64,000 bases of DNA from Chloranthus sessilifolius (GCA_021018995.1 CM037585.1:70620646-70684645); one strand, 5' to 3'; numbered from the stretch's first letter, positions 11,708 through 23,102 are shown. Notes: generated from the letters alone by a model not told the origin. A program made the numbers and translations.

Positions 11708-12475
11708 TTGTTAATCACGTCCCCGCTCCACTTCCAAGCCTTAATTGGAGCACTCAAGGACACACATGTCTCCACCCACGTAACTCCAGATGAAGTAGGA
11801 GAAATAATAGGGCAAGTGTTGGCCCGAAATGCCATCTCATTCACTGATGCAGACCTACCGATCGAGGAGAATGACCACTCTAAGCCCCTGAATATAACAG
11901 TGGAAGTAGGAAACCTGGTGGTGCCGTTGGTCTTAATAGACAATGGGTCGGCGCTGAACGTGCGCCCTCTAAGGACGACAATCAAAATTGGTTCGAACCC
12001 CGACACCTTCCGGCCATCCATATCAAGCGTCAGGGGATTCGACAACACCAGAAGAGAAATCATAGGAGAAGTAGACCTCGACCTGATCCTTGGGCCGTAA
12101 ACCTTCACCACCTCCTTTCAGGTGATGGACATTAAGTCTACGTTCAATCTACTGTTGGGTCGGCCATGGATACATAAGCTCGGAGCAATACTATCAACTC
12201 TACACCAAAAGCTCCGATTTATTTCAGAGGGAAAGATCGTCACCATCTTGGGTGAGAGCAGAGAAGATAGGGAAAGAAGCACTCTGCATATTGAAAATCC
12301 GAAAGTGCTAAACATACCGCACACAGCAGATGACGTCGATCTCCACCGATTCGAGTATGACTTCTCGGCCTTTACACTCAGGCCAACTGAGAAAACTCCT
12401 AACAAAACTGGAGAGGAATGGATGCAGCTGTATTCATGCTCCACAAATGGGGCCACCAGAAAGGAAAGGGGCTAG
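11708..12475 (+). pseudogene. Element A aspartic protease (fossil)
   Basis: This is a retropepsin domain that would process the Gag-Pol polyprotein. The active-site block VPLVLIDNGSALNV is the Tat-type variant of the D-T/S-G motif (about 11920-11960). The flap and C-terminal part follow, with VMDIKSTFNLLLGRPWIHKL (about 12120-12180), the hydrophobic-hydrophobic-GR block typical of retroviral proteases. The region is broken. Confidence 0.8.
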
Positions 12476-13143
12476 GCCCATGCCTTCAAGGAAGAAGAGA
12501 CCCCGTCAAGGCCAAAGGGCAGCAAACAAAATTCGGCCTGGGCTACAGGCCCGTCGAAGGAGAAGTCGGAGAGGCCAAAGAGAAGATAAGAGCCGCAGTA
12601 GCCGCCAAGGCCAGAGGAATCATCTTCGAAGAAGAACCTCGCACTCGACCCCACATCCGTGAAACCTTTGTGAGCGTCGGGTAGTGAAAATTGATCTGAA
12701 TGGGGAGACGAGGGTAACCCCACATAAGCCTACTTCAATCCACCCCACCAATCCCTACATCATTCCCCCAAACATCGAGATGGACTTAGCCGTCCTTTCC
12801 TTATTTGAGGAAGAAGTTCCCCGGTCCACCCATCACTCCAGCACCATCCACTCTGGGCCCATCCTAACCCTGGAGGACAGGGTCCCAGAAGATCCCTCTA
12901 TAAATATGCTGAGGGAGGAACTGTAAGTGCCTACCGATGCCGCTACCAACCAAAGAGGTAAAGGCCAAGCCTCGCAGGTGAGTAACTGGGCATCCTTGCC
13001 CCAACTCCTGGGAGCCACCAAATACCGTGAAAACGGCACCGACTCTTTTAAAAAAATAACCTATAAAAAGAGAGGTTAGCCTCTGGACCACTCTGCCCTG
13101 TATATATAGAGATCCACCTCGCCAGGGGCTGACCTCTAAAAAA
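12476..13143 (+). other. Element A linker between protease and RT
   Basis: This Tat elements' stretch between protease and RT holds charged low-complexity coding remnants (EEE/RRR-rich, about 12480-12660). It continues with a short acidic frame to about 12926 and non-coding-looking sequence up to 13140. No domain was recognised. Confidence 0.5.
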
Positions 13144-14400
13144 ATGCAAAAAGCCATAAAAATAGAAAAAATACCAATTCCAAAAATATTATCCTTTAAA
13201 ATTCCCAATAAAATTAAAATTGATGTCGTGATACCCGTCCCACGTGAAGCCGACCCCTTTCCTGTAGAAATACAAGAAGAGGTAGGAGTCACGAGTCTAG
13301 ATGAGGAATGTCAAACCGATGAGCTCCCCAATGAGCTCCTCAAACAATTTGCCAATTTTGAGCATGGCCCTACCCCGATCGTCGAAGAGACGGAGGATGT
13401 TAATTTGGGCACCAGAGAGGCCCCTAGAATCACCAAAATTGGAACATCGCTGTCCCCTACGGAGAGGAAAGGTATGATAGACTTCCTTCGGTCATACCAG
13501 GACGTCTTCGCATGGTCGTATGAAGACATGCCCAGTTTGGATACCGATCTGGGTGAGCATGAGTTGCCACTCTACCCTGATTGCAAGCCTGTTAAACAGA
13601 AGCTGAGACGTCTCCGACCTGAATTGATGTTGAAAGTCAAGGACAAGGTCATTAAGCAGTACGACGCGGGTTTCCTCATGGTATCCAAGTACCCCCAGTG
13701 GCTGGCCAATATGGAAAGGTTCAAATGTGCATTGATTTTCGAAATCTCAACAAGGCGAGCCCTAAGGACGACTTTCCATTACCCCACATTGATATCTTGG
13801 TTGATAACACCGCTAAGCACGGAATGCTCTCATTTATGGATGGATTCTCAGGCTACAAGGTGATGCGTTCATCACTCCCTGGGGAACCTTCTACTATAAG
13901 GTGATGCCATTCGGGCTCAAAAACGCTGGGGCAACCTACCAGAGAGCAATGACGGCCCTATTCCACGACATGATGCATCAAGAGATCGAAGTGTATGTCG
14001 ACGACATGATTGCCAAATCACCAGAAAGGGACAACCACTTGGTAAATCTTCAAAAGCTGTTCGAGAGGTTGAGAAAGTACAAGTTGCGGTTGAACCCCCA
14101 GAAGTGCGCGTTCGGCGCTATGTCCGAAAAACTGTTGGGCTTTATCGTCAGTAGGAGAGGCATCGAGGTCGACCTGACCAAGATTAAGGCCATCACTGAA
14201 ATGCCACTACCGTCTATAGAGAAAGAGGTCAGAGGCTTTTTAGGTAGAATCCAGTACATCAGTCGGTTCATTGCACAGTTAACTCTGATATGCGCACCAA
14301 TCTTCAAACTACTGAGAAAGGACTCACCAGTTGAGTGGAATGATGACTGCCAAGCTGCATTTGACAAGATCAAGGGTTACCTCCTAAATCCTTCGGTATT
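13144..14400 (+). pseudogene. Element A reverse transcriptase (fossil)
   Basis: The RT copies the element's RNA into DNA in the virus-like particle. The N-terminal approach includes FAWSYEDMPSLD (about 13505-13545) and LPLYPDCKPVKQKLRRLRPE. The palm follows with the CIDFRNLNKASPKDDFPLP block (about 13725-13785), MPFGLKNAGATYQRAM (13904-13951) and the catalytic YVDD in VYVDDMIAKSPE (about 13991-14027). The thumb side has LRLNPQKCAFG and LGFIVSRRGIEVD. The family call is certain; the gene is broken. Confidence 0.9.
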
Positions 14401-14740
14401 GGTACCACCTATACCTGATAGACCCCTGATAATGTACCTGTCCACGACAGAGTTTTCCATGGGCTGTGTGTTAGGACAACATGATGAGACAGGAAGAAGA
14501 GAGCAGGCCATCTATTACCTAAGCAAGAAGTTCACTGACTATGAGACGCGCTATTCTCATCTGGAAAAAGCATGCATGGCACTCGTTTAGGCTACAGAAA
14601 GACTTCGACACTACCTGTTATCCCAAGCCATTCTACTTCTAGCACGGATGGATCCGTTGAAGTACCTATTCGAGAAACCTACTCTCACTGGTCGAACTGC
14701 ATGATGGCAACTACTCCTATCAGAATTTGACATTACTTAT
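14401..14740 (+). pseudogene. Element A gypsy-type RNase H (fossil)
   Basis: This is the usual Ty3/gypsy RNase H joined to the RT, here a degenerate form. Visible blocks are RPLIMYLSTTEFSMGCVLGQ (about 14420-14480), AIYYLSKKFTDYETRYSHLEKA (split around 14510-14575) and a C-terminal TLTGRTA-like stretch near 14690. In Tat elements this domain is thought to act as a connection because a second RNase H follows, as it does here. It is broken. Confidence 0.8.
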
Positions 14741-14869
14741 GTCACTCAGAAATTGATTAAGGAGCAGGCACTCGTTGATCATCTTGTTGAGAACCCTCTG
14801 CCGGACTATGAGCCTCTAAGGACTGAATTCCTCGATGAAGACATTCTGTTCATGACTGACGAGGATACT

Positions 14870-15345
14870 GAGGAAACAAAGGAGTCCTGGGTAATGCACT
14901 TTGATGGAGCATCCCATGTTGAAGGTCAAGGAGTTGGCGCCATTCTTATCTCGCCAAGAGGATCACATGTACCCATCTCAATCAAATTGAACTTCCCATG
15001 CACCAACAATATGGCCGAGTATGAGGCCTGTACAGCTGGTTTATAGGCAGCTCTTGATCTAAATATAACTCACCTCAGGGTCTTTGGAGATTCACAATTA
15101 ATTATATGCCAGACCAACGGAGATTGGAAGACCAAGGATGAGAAACTGATCCCATACCATGAACATCTGGAGGATCTGATAGTCTGCTTTGAAGAGGTCT
15201 CCTTCTCCTATGTACCACGAGCAAGGAATCGATTTGCTGACGCCCTGGCTACCCTGGCCTCTATGGTTGAGATTCCATACGGAGTTGTGATGAAGCCGAT
15301 CATGATAGAATAGAGGAACGAACCGGCTTTCTGTCACCTAATCGA
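14870..15345 (+). pseudogene. Element A second (archaeal-type) RNase H (fossil)
   Basis: WVMHFDGASHVEGQGVGA (about 14888-14941) carries the first catalytic Asp of RNase HI in the F-D-G-A-S form. NNMAEYEACTAGL (about 15005-15045) carries the catalytic Glu. LRVFGDSQLI-type sequence with the next Asp follows near 15080, and RNRFADALATLAS near 15225-15265 has the last Asp. Two tandem RNase H domains mark the Tat clade among plant gypsy elements (established knowledge). The domain is broken. Confidence 0.87.
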
Positions 15346-15449
15346 GGGACCTACAGAGGTAGATGATGAACCACGCTGGTTCTCAGACATCAAGAATTTC
15401 CTCTGGAGCCGAATTATCCCAGAAGGAACATCGAAGATAGACAGACGCA

Positions 15450-16640
15450 CCATCCAATGATTGGCAACGAACTACATCATCTGTGGCGATCTCCTGTACA
15501 GACGGTCTCACGATAATATTCTGCTCCGATGCCTAACCCAGAAAGAATTGGGTGAGATCATGAAGGAGATCCATGAAGGAGTCTGCGGGGCACACATCAG
15601 TGGACACATGCTTGCTAAGAAAATTCTAAGGCAAGGATACTTTTGGACCACATTGGAGACCGATTGCTGTAAACACGTGTAGAGGTGCTACAAATGCCAA
15701 GAGCACTCCAGTCTAATACATGCTCCGGCCATTGATCTACACAGCATGGCCACTCCTTGGTCTTTCGCCACCTGGGGTCTTGACGTCATCGACAAAATCA
15801 ATCCTAAGGCTTCCAACGGACATCAGTTCATCCTCGTCGCGGTAGAGTATTTTACGAAGTGGGTAGAGGTAGCCTCCTACATGAGCATTAAGGCTAGTCA
15901 TGTTGAGAAGTTCATCAAGAACAACATCATTTGTAGGTTCGGCGTACCCAAAGATATCATCACTGATAATGGCACTAATTTTGCCAATAGGCGCATCCGG
16001 GCCTTGTGTGAGCAATTTCAGATCAAGCAACACTAATCATCCCCATACAGGCCACAGACGAACGGAGCTATGGAAGCAGCCAACAAAACTCTGATCCGCA
16101 TCCTAGAGAAGATGGTAGTCACTTACAGATATTGGAGTGAGCAGTTATGCTTCGCACTTTGGGCCTATAGAACATCTATCCGTACCGTTACAGGGGCAAC
16201 GCCATTCTCCCTTGTGTACGGAACCGAGGCCGTGCTACTCGTTGAGGTCGAAGTACCGTCACTCCGTATCCTTTTGGAATCCCATCTACCCGAGGTTGAG
16301 AAGGAAAGAGCCCGTTTTGAGCAGTTGGATTTAATCGATGAGAAGAGACTCCTGGCCTTGTGCCACACCCAGATCTATCAGAGAAGAATTGCACGTGCTT
16401 ATAATAAACGTGTCCGCAATCGAGATCTGAAGGTAGGAGACACTGTGCTGAAGAAAATTTTCCCGTCTCTCCACACCGATCTGAGAGGGAAGTTTATGTC
16501 GAATTGGGAAGGACCCTACGTCGTCTGAGAGGTTTTGCTAGGATACGCCGTTCGCCTCACCACCATGGACGGAGACCACTTTCCTGAGCCCATCAACGCT
16601 GGAAACCTCCGCAGGTTCTACTCATAGGTTTTGAGACAAG
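15450..16640 (+). pseudogene. Element A integrase (fossil)
   Basis: This integrase would insert the element DNA. The zinc-binding HHCC half is seen as HEGVCGAHISGHMLAKKIL and then CYKCQEHS (about 15570-15710). The DDE core has FATWGLDVIDKINP (first Asp, about 15765-15805), FTKWVEVASY, and IITDNGTNFANRRI (second Asp, about 15955-15995). The Glu side is NGAMEAANKTLIRILEKM (about 16062-16115). The C-terminal half ends with KVGDTVLKK and NWEGPYVV (about 16503-16527), then the YLRRFY-type ending near 16620. It is broken. Confidence 0.9.
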
Positions 16641-17250
16641 GTAAGTTTTGATAAAAGTAGATGCGTGACCGCTTAAGGACCCCATAGAAGAGGCCATCAT
16701 TTCAAAGACAAGTAGCCCGAAAGAAATATTCCCTGAAAACCTTCACCCTTTTTGCTACACACGTCGGGCCAACAACCATTTCTTTCATATACCCCTCCCA
16801 AAATTCCAGAAAAAGAGAAAAGAGGAAAAATCCAAACCAAAAAGAAGAAAAAAGAGAGAAGAAGAAGAAAGCAAAACCCCCCCAAAAAAAAGGGGGGACC
16901 AAGAATAAAAAAGAAAAAGAGAAATGACTGGGGCATGTACCATAAAAAAGCCATTGGAAAGAAAGAGGAGTCACCGAATCTAGAATTCGCTCAAAACTTA
17001 GATCCAAATCCCCAGAAAAACCCAACCCGTTTGAACCCAGCCACATTACAACCCGGAAGAAAGCCCTCTTTAAGGTCCACAAGCGGTCATAGCATCTATA
17101 GCATCAGAACAAGCTGAGTTAACAAACCACACAGAACTTCATTCAGCCGGCTATGATGGAATCGATGTCCATGTCGTGGCCTTCTGGTTCTTGAAAAAAA
17201 AAAAGAAGAGGAAGAAAAGAAAAAAAAAAGAGTTAATTTGAGTTCAAAGG
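16641..17250 (+). other. Element A 3' non-coding sequence, A/G-rich
   Basis: Purine-rich on the plus strand, with long AAAAAG and AAGAAG tracts around 16800-16930 and 17190-17235. No domain was found on either strand; the open frames on the minus strand are products of the polypyrimidine composition. Confidence 0.6.
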
Positions 17251-17254
17251 AAGA

Positions 17255-17460
17255 TGGACGTGGTGAAAACCCACAAGGGCTCCACGGGTAAAAACAGCAA
17301 ACTCATGAGGACCAGGTGAAAACCTGAAAGGGCACCTTGGGTAAGAGAGCAAACCCATGGACATAGTGAAAATCTGAAAGGGCGCTACGGGTAAAAACAG
17401 GGATGACGGGCATAGCAAAAACCCGTCTTGGGCGCTATGAGCAAAAATGTCAAGAAGAGA
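17255..17460 (+). repeat. ~50-bp tandem repeat downstream of integrase
   Basis: Four diverged units contain GTGAAAACCTGAAAGGGCGC followed by an ACGGGTAAAAACAG-like block (starts near 17258, 17313, 17366 and 17413). The CCC/GGG pairs in each unit could form small hairpins. Confidence 0.75.
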
Positions 17461-17764
17461 GAGATTAGGAGAAGACCTGTTCTGGCCCTCCCATTTCAGT
17501 TTGAACCCCTTGAGCCCCTTTCTCCCCTTTGATGGGCCACTCATGTTAAAAATTAGATCGGATCCCGATCAAGTATGTCGTCTCTATCGCGACGTTTGAC
17601 GCATGACCAAAGGGAAAGATAAAAGACTAGACCAATCCCAGGGAAGCTGGCCTTCCCATGTTTAAAGGAAAAACCTGTACCTCATGAACAGGGTTCGACC
17701 ATGCTAAGAAAAAAGGGGGGGGACCCACTGGTTTGGCCAGTAATTACCGACATTGCAAAAAGAT

Positions 17765-18200
17765 TCAAAGGGAGAAAATTTCAAAAAAAGATAATAGATT
17801 TTTCTTTTCCATAAAAAGCTCCACACTGTGGAGGAGAAAATTTTAAAAAAAGATAATAGATTTTCCTTTTCCATAAAAAGCCCCTCACTGTGGAGGAGAA
17901 AATTTCAAAAAAGATAATAGATTTCCCTTTTCCATAAAAAGCCCACACTGTGGAGGAGAAAATTTTAAAAAAAGATAATAGATTTCCCTTTTCCATAAAA
18001 AGCCCCACACTGTGGAGGAGAAAATTTCAAAAAAGATAATAGATTTCCCTTTTCCATAAAAAGCCCCACACTGTGGAGGAGAAAATTAAAAAAAAAAAAG
18101 ATAATAGATTTCCCTTTTCCATCAAAAGCCCTACACTGTAGGAGAAAATTTTGAAAAAAGATATAATAGATTTTCCTCTTCCATGAAAAGCCTTACATTG
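17765..18200 (+). repeat. 60-bp tandem repeat, about seven copies
   Basis: Each unit reads GGAGAAAATTT, an A-run, GATAATAGATTT, CTTTTCCATAAAAAGCC and CCACACTGTGG. The period is 59-62 bp. The last block is a perfect 5+1+5 palindrome. The last two units are the most worn, which suggests growth from the left. The array lies between pol and the antisense genes of element A. Confidence 0.92.
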
Positions 18201-18659
18201 CGAGACGTACGAAAGAACAAGTCAAAAAATAAAAAATATATGTATGAATAGATTTCATTCCATTTTTTACAGTATTACGTGCGGAGTGTCACGTCCTAAA
18301 AAGATAACGACATGACACACTTTCTATTTTGCTGCCTTCTTTACAAGTAAAAACCAAAAAAAATATATATGTATATATATATAACAAAAAAAGAAAGTAA
18401 CCCAAAAAGAGATCTCTGTTATGGGGCATTCCTCCCCTCCGTGTATATGATCTATGGTATGTGCAGGAACAGGTCAAGGGCAGGGAGCACGCTTCAAAGC
18501 ACTGATCTCTGCAAGAAGAGAGTCCTCACGAGCATTTTGATCAGACATCCACGTACCGTGAAGACTCTTCTGCCATCTCCGTGAACTTCAACTGCATGAG
18601 ACTCAAATAAAGCCCACCAATCAAGAACCTCACTCTCAAGGCTCTCGCTCACAATAATC
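18201..18659 (-). other. Element A region downstream of the antisense genes
   Basis: AT-rich sequence with a (TA)n patch at 18363-18383. On the minus strand it lies after the end of the DUF7745-like gene and may hold its 3' untranslated region. No domain was seen. Confidence 0.4.
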
Positions 18660-19867
18660 TCACCCTACCCTTTCTTTCTCCAAAGCCTCGATGAAAGCCA
18701 GCCTCTCTACAGAAAGAGACTCGATCCTAGTCCAGAGAATCACCTCCTTATGTGGCCAAGGCCCCGTCTCTATCACGTGTATCGAAACTGGGCTAGGGGC
18801 AGGTAATTCCTCAGATGCCAGCCAAACCTCGTAATCAGGAGAGACGACGCCCCCCTGAACTAAGCTGCACATGTGCGTCGATTGGCGGGTCTCCCAGAGG
18901 GCGGCTATGCGGTCAAGATCACTAAGAGAACCCCGAGAGAATATCAGAGAGCACAAAGGTGGCATTACGGTACACGACACATGTTGGTCGTATCTGGATT
19001 GACGAAGCACCCGAGATGGAAAATAGAATGTGCTACCTGTCAAACCCAGAAGCGTGATACCCTCACAATCCCGAGAGCGAACAATTGGAAAGGTTCCATC
19101 CGACCAGGGAAGTTGCCAGATCAATGCCACATCTGACAGCCACGTGCTTAGCTCCTCGGCGCTCCCATGAGGCAATCTCGAGCACCAGATCAGAAAGCCC
19201 CGAGCCACATCCCCTCTTATCAAGCCCAGTCTCGGCACAGGCCCCATGATAGCCAAATGCTCTCCTAACAAGATCTAAACAAGGAGCGGGCTCTCGCTGG
19301 GAATCCCAACCCGGCCTGAGGCCGAGGCATCCATGCCCCGATACATCTCAGCGAGGACCAGGTGTACCAATGAACGACTTCCCTCCAATTCAGTCAAGAC
19401 ATCGCACAGCCCAAGGAAAAGGTCTCACCCCCAGTAAAGAAGAGGACTTCCGACAACAAATAAAGGGCAAAGGCCTTTACATTGAAGGGATCTCGAATAG
19501 GCAACTTTCGAAGACTCGAGTCACCAAAAAGTTCTATTAGAAATTTCACCGAACACCTGGTGGACCCTCCAGCGAAGCATTTCTCATACCCACCCTTTTT
19601 TAAACCGAGAACCGCGCGGACCGCCCTTGCATACCCCGGTTTGGGCACTACTTTGGCAAGGCCTCGATGCATCTTCAAGCCAGTAATAGAGGCCAACTCT
19701 TCCAAGGTTGGGGTCAGCTCCCTAGAGCCAAATCTAAAGACATGGGCCCTATGGTCCCACGACACCAAAGGCGCCCGCAGCAGGTTGGGCAATAGAGGAA
19801 TAGCAAGGAGGGAGGAAAGGCGGGACAACCTGAGGCAATCCAGAACAGTGAGCTCGCTCTCAGCCAA
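18660..19867 (-). pseudogene. Antisense cargo gene 2: DUF7745-like protein (fossil, element A)
   Basis: This gene runs opposite to gag-pol. The upstream block (about 19867-19394) has LRLSRLSSLLAIPLLPNLL and then WDHRAHVFRFGSRELTPTLE followed by ELASITGLK. That matches the opening pattern of the plant DUF7745 family, which has a large hydrophobic half and then W-x(5)-CFxFGxxELxPTxEEY. The downstream block (19271-18660) has SDVALIWQLPWSD and GITLLGLTGSTFYFPSRVLRQ, matching the DUF7745 block around the N-x-PLIG-x-G-x-inYNP-x-LxLRQ motif. The biochemical function of DUF7745 is not known to me. Its likely promoter side (right) carries three 21-bp palindromes at 20168-20283. It is broken; the family call rests on my reading of motif patterns. 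Confidence 0.65.
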
Positions 19868-21391
19868 GCTATCATGCCATTTTCATAAAAAAACTGGGCC
19901 CCGGGCCCAAACAGGGAAGTATACTAGCCCCAGCCCCCGTATGAGAACTTGGGCCCCTTGTCGAAGGCGGGTCCATGGACGTACAAAGATGTTCTTTATG
20001 AAAATCAATCAATGTATGGGGATGAACCCCCTAGAAAAAATAGAAGGGAGAGAAGGAAAAAGAGGAGCAAAAAAGGCAAAGCCTGAGTAAATAGCGAAGC
20101 AAAGAGGGCTGGGCGCGGGTTATAGGGAACCCGTCGGGCATCAGTCATAGGAGGCATAGTCATAGGAGGCATATATAATATATACGCCCAGCCAAAAATT
20201 CAAATTTTTAGCCAGGCGTGTATATTATATACGCCAGGGTAATGTGGTAGTTATGTTTGCCTAGCGTATGTAATATATACGCCCAGTTAAAAGCAAGGAA
20301 GTTAAGGCTTCCCTCACTTTGGTCCTTTTTTGTTCCCCAAGGAGGAACATTTTTGCTTAGCCCACTTTTTCATCTCGGGGCAGCCCACAGGCAGGCATGC
20401 TCGCGCACCCATGGGGAACCTTCGGATGACACACCGTCTGTAGGTTATATATAGAGAACCACCTGCAAGATCAACCCCATCATTGGAGGGTTGCCGGCTC
20501 GTTTCAGGCAAAAGAAAAGGAAACCAGCAAAGCAAAGAGATAATCAAACGGAACATTCACATAAAACATGAAAATTATAAAACCATCCAAGAAAAATGTG
20601 TGCTATTTTAATAGTTTATTACATATCCCCCAAATAAACCAAAAGTCTAAATTGTTTCTTTGTGTCATATTTTTAGAGAATGAACTAGTCCTGGGCAGCC
20701 CCCTTCGACTTCTTCCGGCGCCGGCTCGCGCTTTGGAAAGTACGAGTCTACCCCACCCAAGTCCACGCCTGAGAAATACAACTGAGCAGAGAACGCGACT
20801 CCTTTTCACGAGCACGCTGCAGGAGCACACCAAAGGCCATCAGGTAGAGAAACAGGCGGAAAGTAAATAAGAAAATGATTAGGTTGGGTCAGTATTCACT
20901 CACCACTTCGGTCTCCCTAAGCCTAACAATGTTACGATAATATTCGGCTTGACTCACTGCCAACTCATAATCCTGGCCAGTAAGAAAAGGTGTTAGTCAC
21001 ACAGGCCATCAGCATAATTCAAAGGGAAAGAGAGCAAAGCAACAACGTAGAGATTACCCCAGGGATCAGCTCAGGAGGTGGGACCTGGATAGCTTCAGCA
21101 GAGATACGTGCCTTCTCGGCCACGTCGGCACACACGCTCAATAAGAAAGCATCGTCCAAAAGCTTGAAAGTCCCCTGGACCTTGACGGGCGAACTACCAG
21201 AAGCACCAACACCAGAAGGGTCAGAGGGTCCAGCACCTGAGGCCGCACCAGAGCACCGAAAGGGTCGGAGGGTCCAGCACTTGTAGCATCATAAGGAGCA
21301 GCCGCCTCATCCCCCTCATCTGAGTCGCCGCCCTGCTCGAACTATAGAGAGAAAAATTTTGTTGTTTAAAATGGTAGGTCAATCAAAGTAA
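19868..21391. other. Element A spacer between the two antisense genes
   Basis: It contains the palindrome cluster (20168-20283) and a TATA-like TATATATA on both strands near 20444-20451. Simple GC-rich coding-like stretches at about 20690-20870 and 21060-21330 (minus strand, rich in Ser, Gly and Ala) may be the worn 3' end of the PMD gene. No domain could be named. Confidence 0.4.
20168..20283. promoter_or_regulatory. Palindrome array upstream of antisense gene 2 (3 copies)
   Basis: Copies at 20168-20188, 20215-20235 and 20263-20283 have 47- and 48-bp spacing. The spacer between the first two is itself nearly self-complementary (GCCAAAAATT then AATTTTTAGCC), so the first two copies and spacer form one 68-bp inverted repeat. 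It lies about 300 bp upstream of the DUF7745-like frame on the minus strand. Confidence 0.82.
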
Positions 21392-23102
21392 TCACAAGGA
21401 GGCTGCTAAATAAAAAGAGAAAAGGGCATTACCTGAGATCGGTCCGCCAAAAGCTAAAAAGTTAGCACTAGGCACAAAACGGGGCAGCAAGAAATGATAG
21501 GGCAGAGAATCGTACCATGTCTGATACCCCCCAGGCAAAAGAAGGTCGTTAATAGGAATCCCATGGTGAAGGAAGCGAGCAGTAAGCTCGTCAATAGAGC
21601 CTTCCGGAGCCAACACATCGGCTGGAGGAGCTTAGGGCACGACAAAGAGAGGATGATACTGATGAACCACTCTCTCTCCTAAATAGTAGGCCCTAGTCCA
21701 GGACCCGTAGAGGAAGATAATGAGACGGTCCAACAAAAAGCGAGAAGGACCCACTTAAGCAAAGTTCCAGAAGGGAAACCCTATGTAGGGGTCGAGGATG
21801 ATCTGCAAAAGAAGAGAAAATGGAGGAAGGATGCACACATTTGGTCAAAACCCATAGCACACAAGTGCTATCAAATTTATAAAAAGGGAATTGTTATACC
21901 TGCTCTGGGATCAGCAGGTCGAACTGAGAGCGCAGCCCTAGCTCCAAATGCTTCATACCTACGTCCCGATAGCGGCTCACATGCCAGTTACTCATGAGGG
22001 GGAACGTAGCAACTTCAGACTGAAGCAGAGGGCGACCCGGCTGGAAATTGAGATACGCCCAAACCTGAGAAAGCAAGCAGATAAAAACAGGTATGCCATA
22101 AAAAAAAAATTGGATAAACTAAAACCAAGGATAAAGTACCTCAATTGCAGGTCAGAAACCCACAATGGAGCTAGACTCCCCAAGAACGGCTCGCTTTAGG
22201 CTGGACATGAGCACCACATAGCCAGTGCCGCCCCAATCGAATCGATGCACATTGTCCCAGTTCACCATGAAACTGAGAAGGGACAACAAGACCCGCCCTC
22301 CGCTGGTATTTGAGAGAAGAGTTTTACCTAAGAGGAACAGCAGAGAAATACGGGCTAGCATATGTGCGCGTGCGGGCTCGAGGTAAATGGCCATGTTAGG
22401 CTGGCCCTAGTCCACTAACTCATGAGTCTCAAACTGATCAACCAGCTAGGATAGCTTGACCTCAGAACCTCAAATATTCCCAGAGGTCGGGTAGGCCCCT
22501 ATCAGTCGAATCACCTCCTCCTTATTCGGTGTATGGGTAGGTACCACAGGCACCCCTCCAATACGGACCCCAGTAATCATAGACCAATCCGCAGGTGTAA
22601 AGGCCATCTCTGCCACGGCCATGTGAAATGTCATGGTCTTGGGGAGAAAACGCTCTATCAAGGCTTTCAAATAGGCCATATCGGCCCTCACGGCGGGGCA
22701 TAAAATGAAATCCCCGAAACCGGCATCGGTAAGCAGGTCCTTCACCGCTGGGGGAAGGTAAAGCACGAGACGCTGGAGGTCAAACCAGCCACCCCGAAAC
22801 ATGATATGGGGAGGAGGCTACAAACAGAAGGCATCAGTCAGATAGGGGCAAGGTGGTATAATGAAGGCATCAAAGGAAAATAAAAGTAGAAAAAGGGGGG
22901 GGGCTCATCTGTTTACCTCACCGGTGATCCCAAAGTTGGACATGTGGGTATGCTGACAGTAGAAGAGGCCGGTATGGGCAACCTCGCCTTGCATTTCATA
23001 CCAAGGCTGGGAAGAGCGCTGAGACATGATGAACTGCTCCCCATGGGTACCGTAGGCCATCTCCGGCCCTTCTTGCTGATCATGCCTTTCGTCGCCGGAC
23101 AT
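21392..23102 (-). pseudogene. Antisense cargo gene 1: plant mobile domain (PMD) protein (fossil, element A)
   Basis: This gene runs opposite to gag-pol. From a start at 23102 (SGDERHDQQEGPEM) it shows the PMD/aminotransferase-like pattern. The blocks are FDLQRLVLYLPPAVKDLL, AGFGDFI, LKALIERFLPKTMTFHMAVA and then WSMITGVRIGGVPVV (about 22780-22540). Next come ARISLLFLLGKTLLSNTSGG and FDWGGTGYVVLMSSL (about 22360-22205), then VWAYLNFQPGRPLL (about 22063-22020). Intron-like gaps with GT/AG borders separate the blocks at about 22917-22823, 22141-22064 and 21897-21800. PMD is found in plant MAIN/MAIL proteins, linked to transposon silencing, and in several transposon classes. Antisense ORFs in this position are known for Tat elements. 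The copy is broken; the family call is strong. Confidence 0.78.

Noticed and set aside
11485-12111. Long open frame on the minus strand across element A's protease
   Set aside because: It lies opposite the protease coding frame and mirrors its codon pattern; no family resemblance of its own.
12864-13292. Minus-strand hydrophobic open frame that could be taken for a membrane protein
   Set aside because: It is antisense to the pol linker and RT start, and its hydrophobic runs come from A-rich plus-strand sequence.
16697-17082. Phe-rich 'transmembrane' frames on the minus strand
   Set aside because: They are translations of the AAG/AAAAAG tracts of the 3' region and show no conserved pattern.
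17781-18008. Repetitive 75-residue protein on the minus strand
   Set aside because: It is the translated 60-bp tandem repeat; the period is near a multiple of three, which keeps the frame open by chance.
20257-20454. Small protein starting in the palindrome cluster
   Set aside because: Its opening residues (NIYAQ-like) arise from translating the palindrome and recur wherever the palindrome does.
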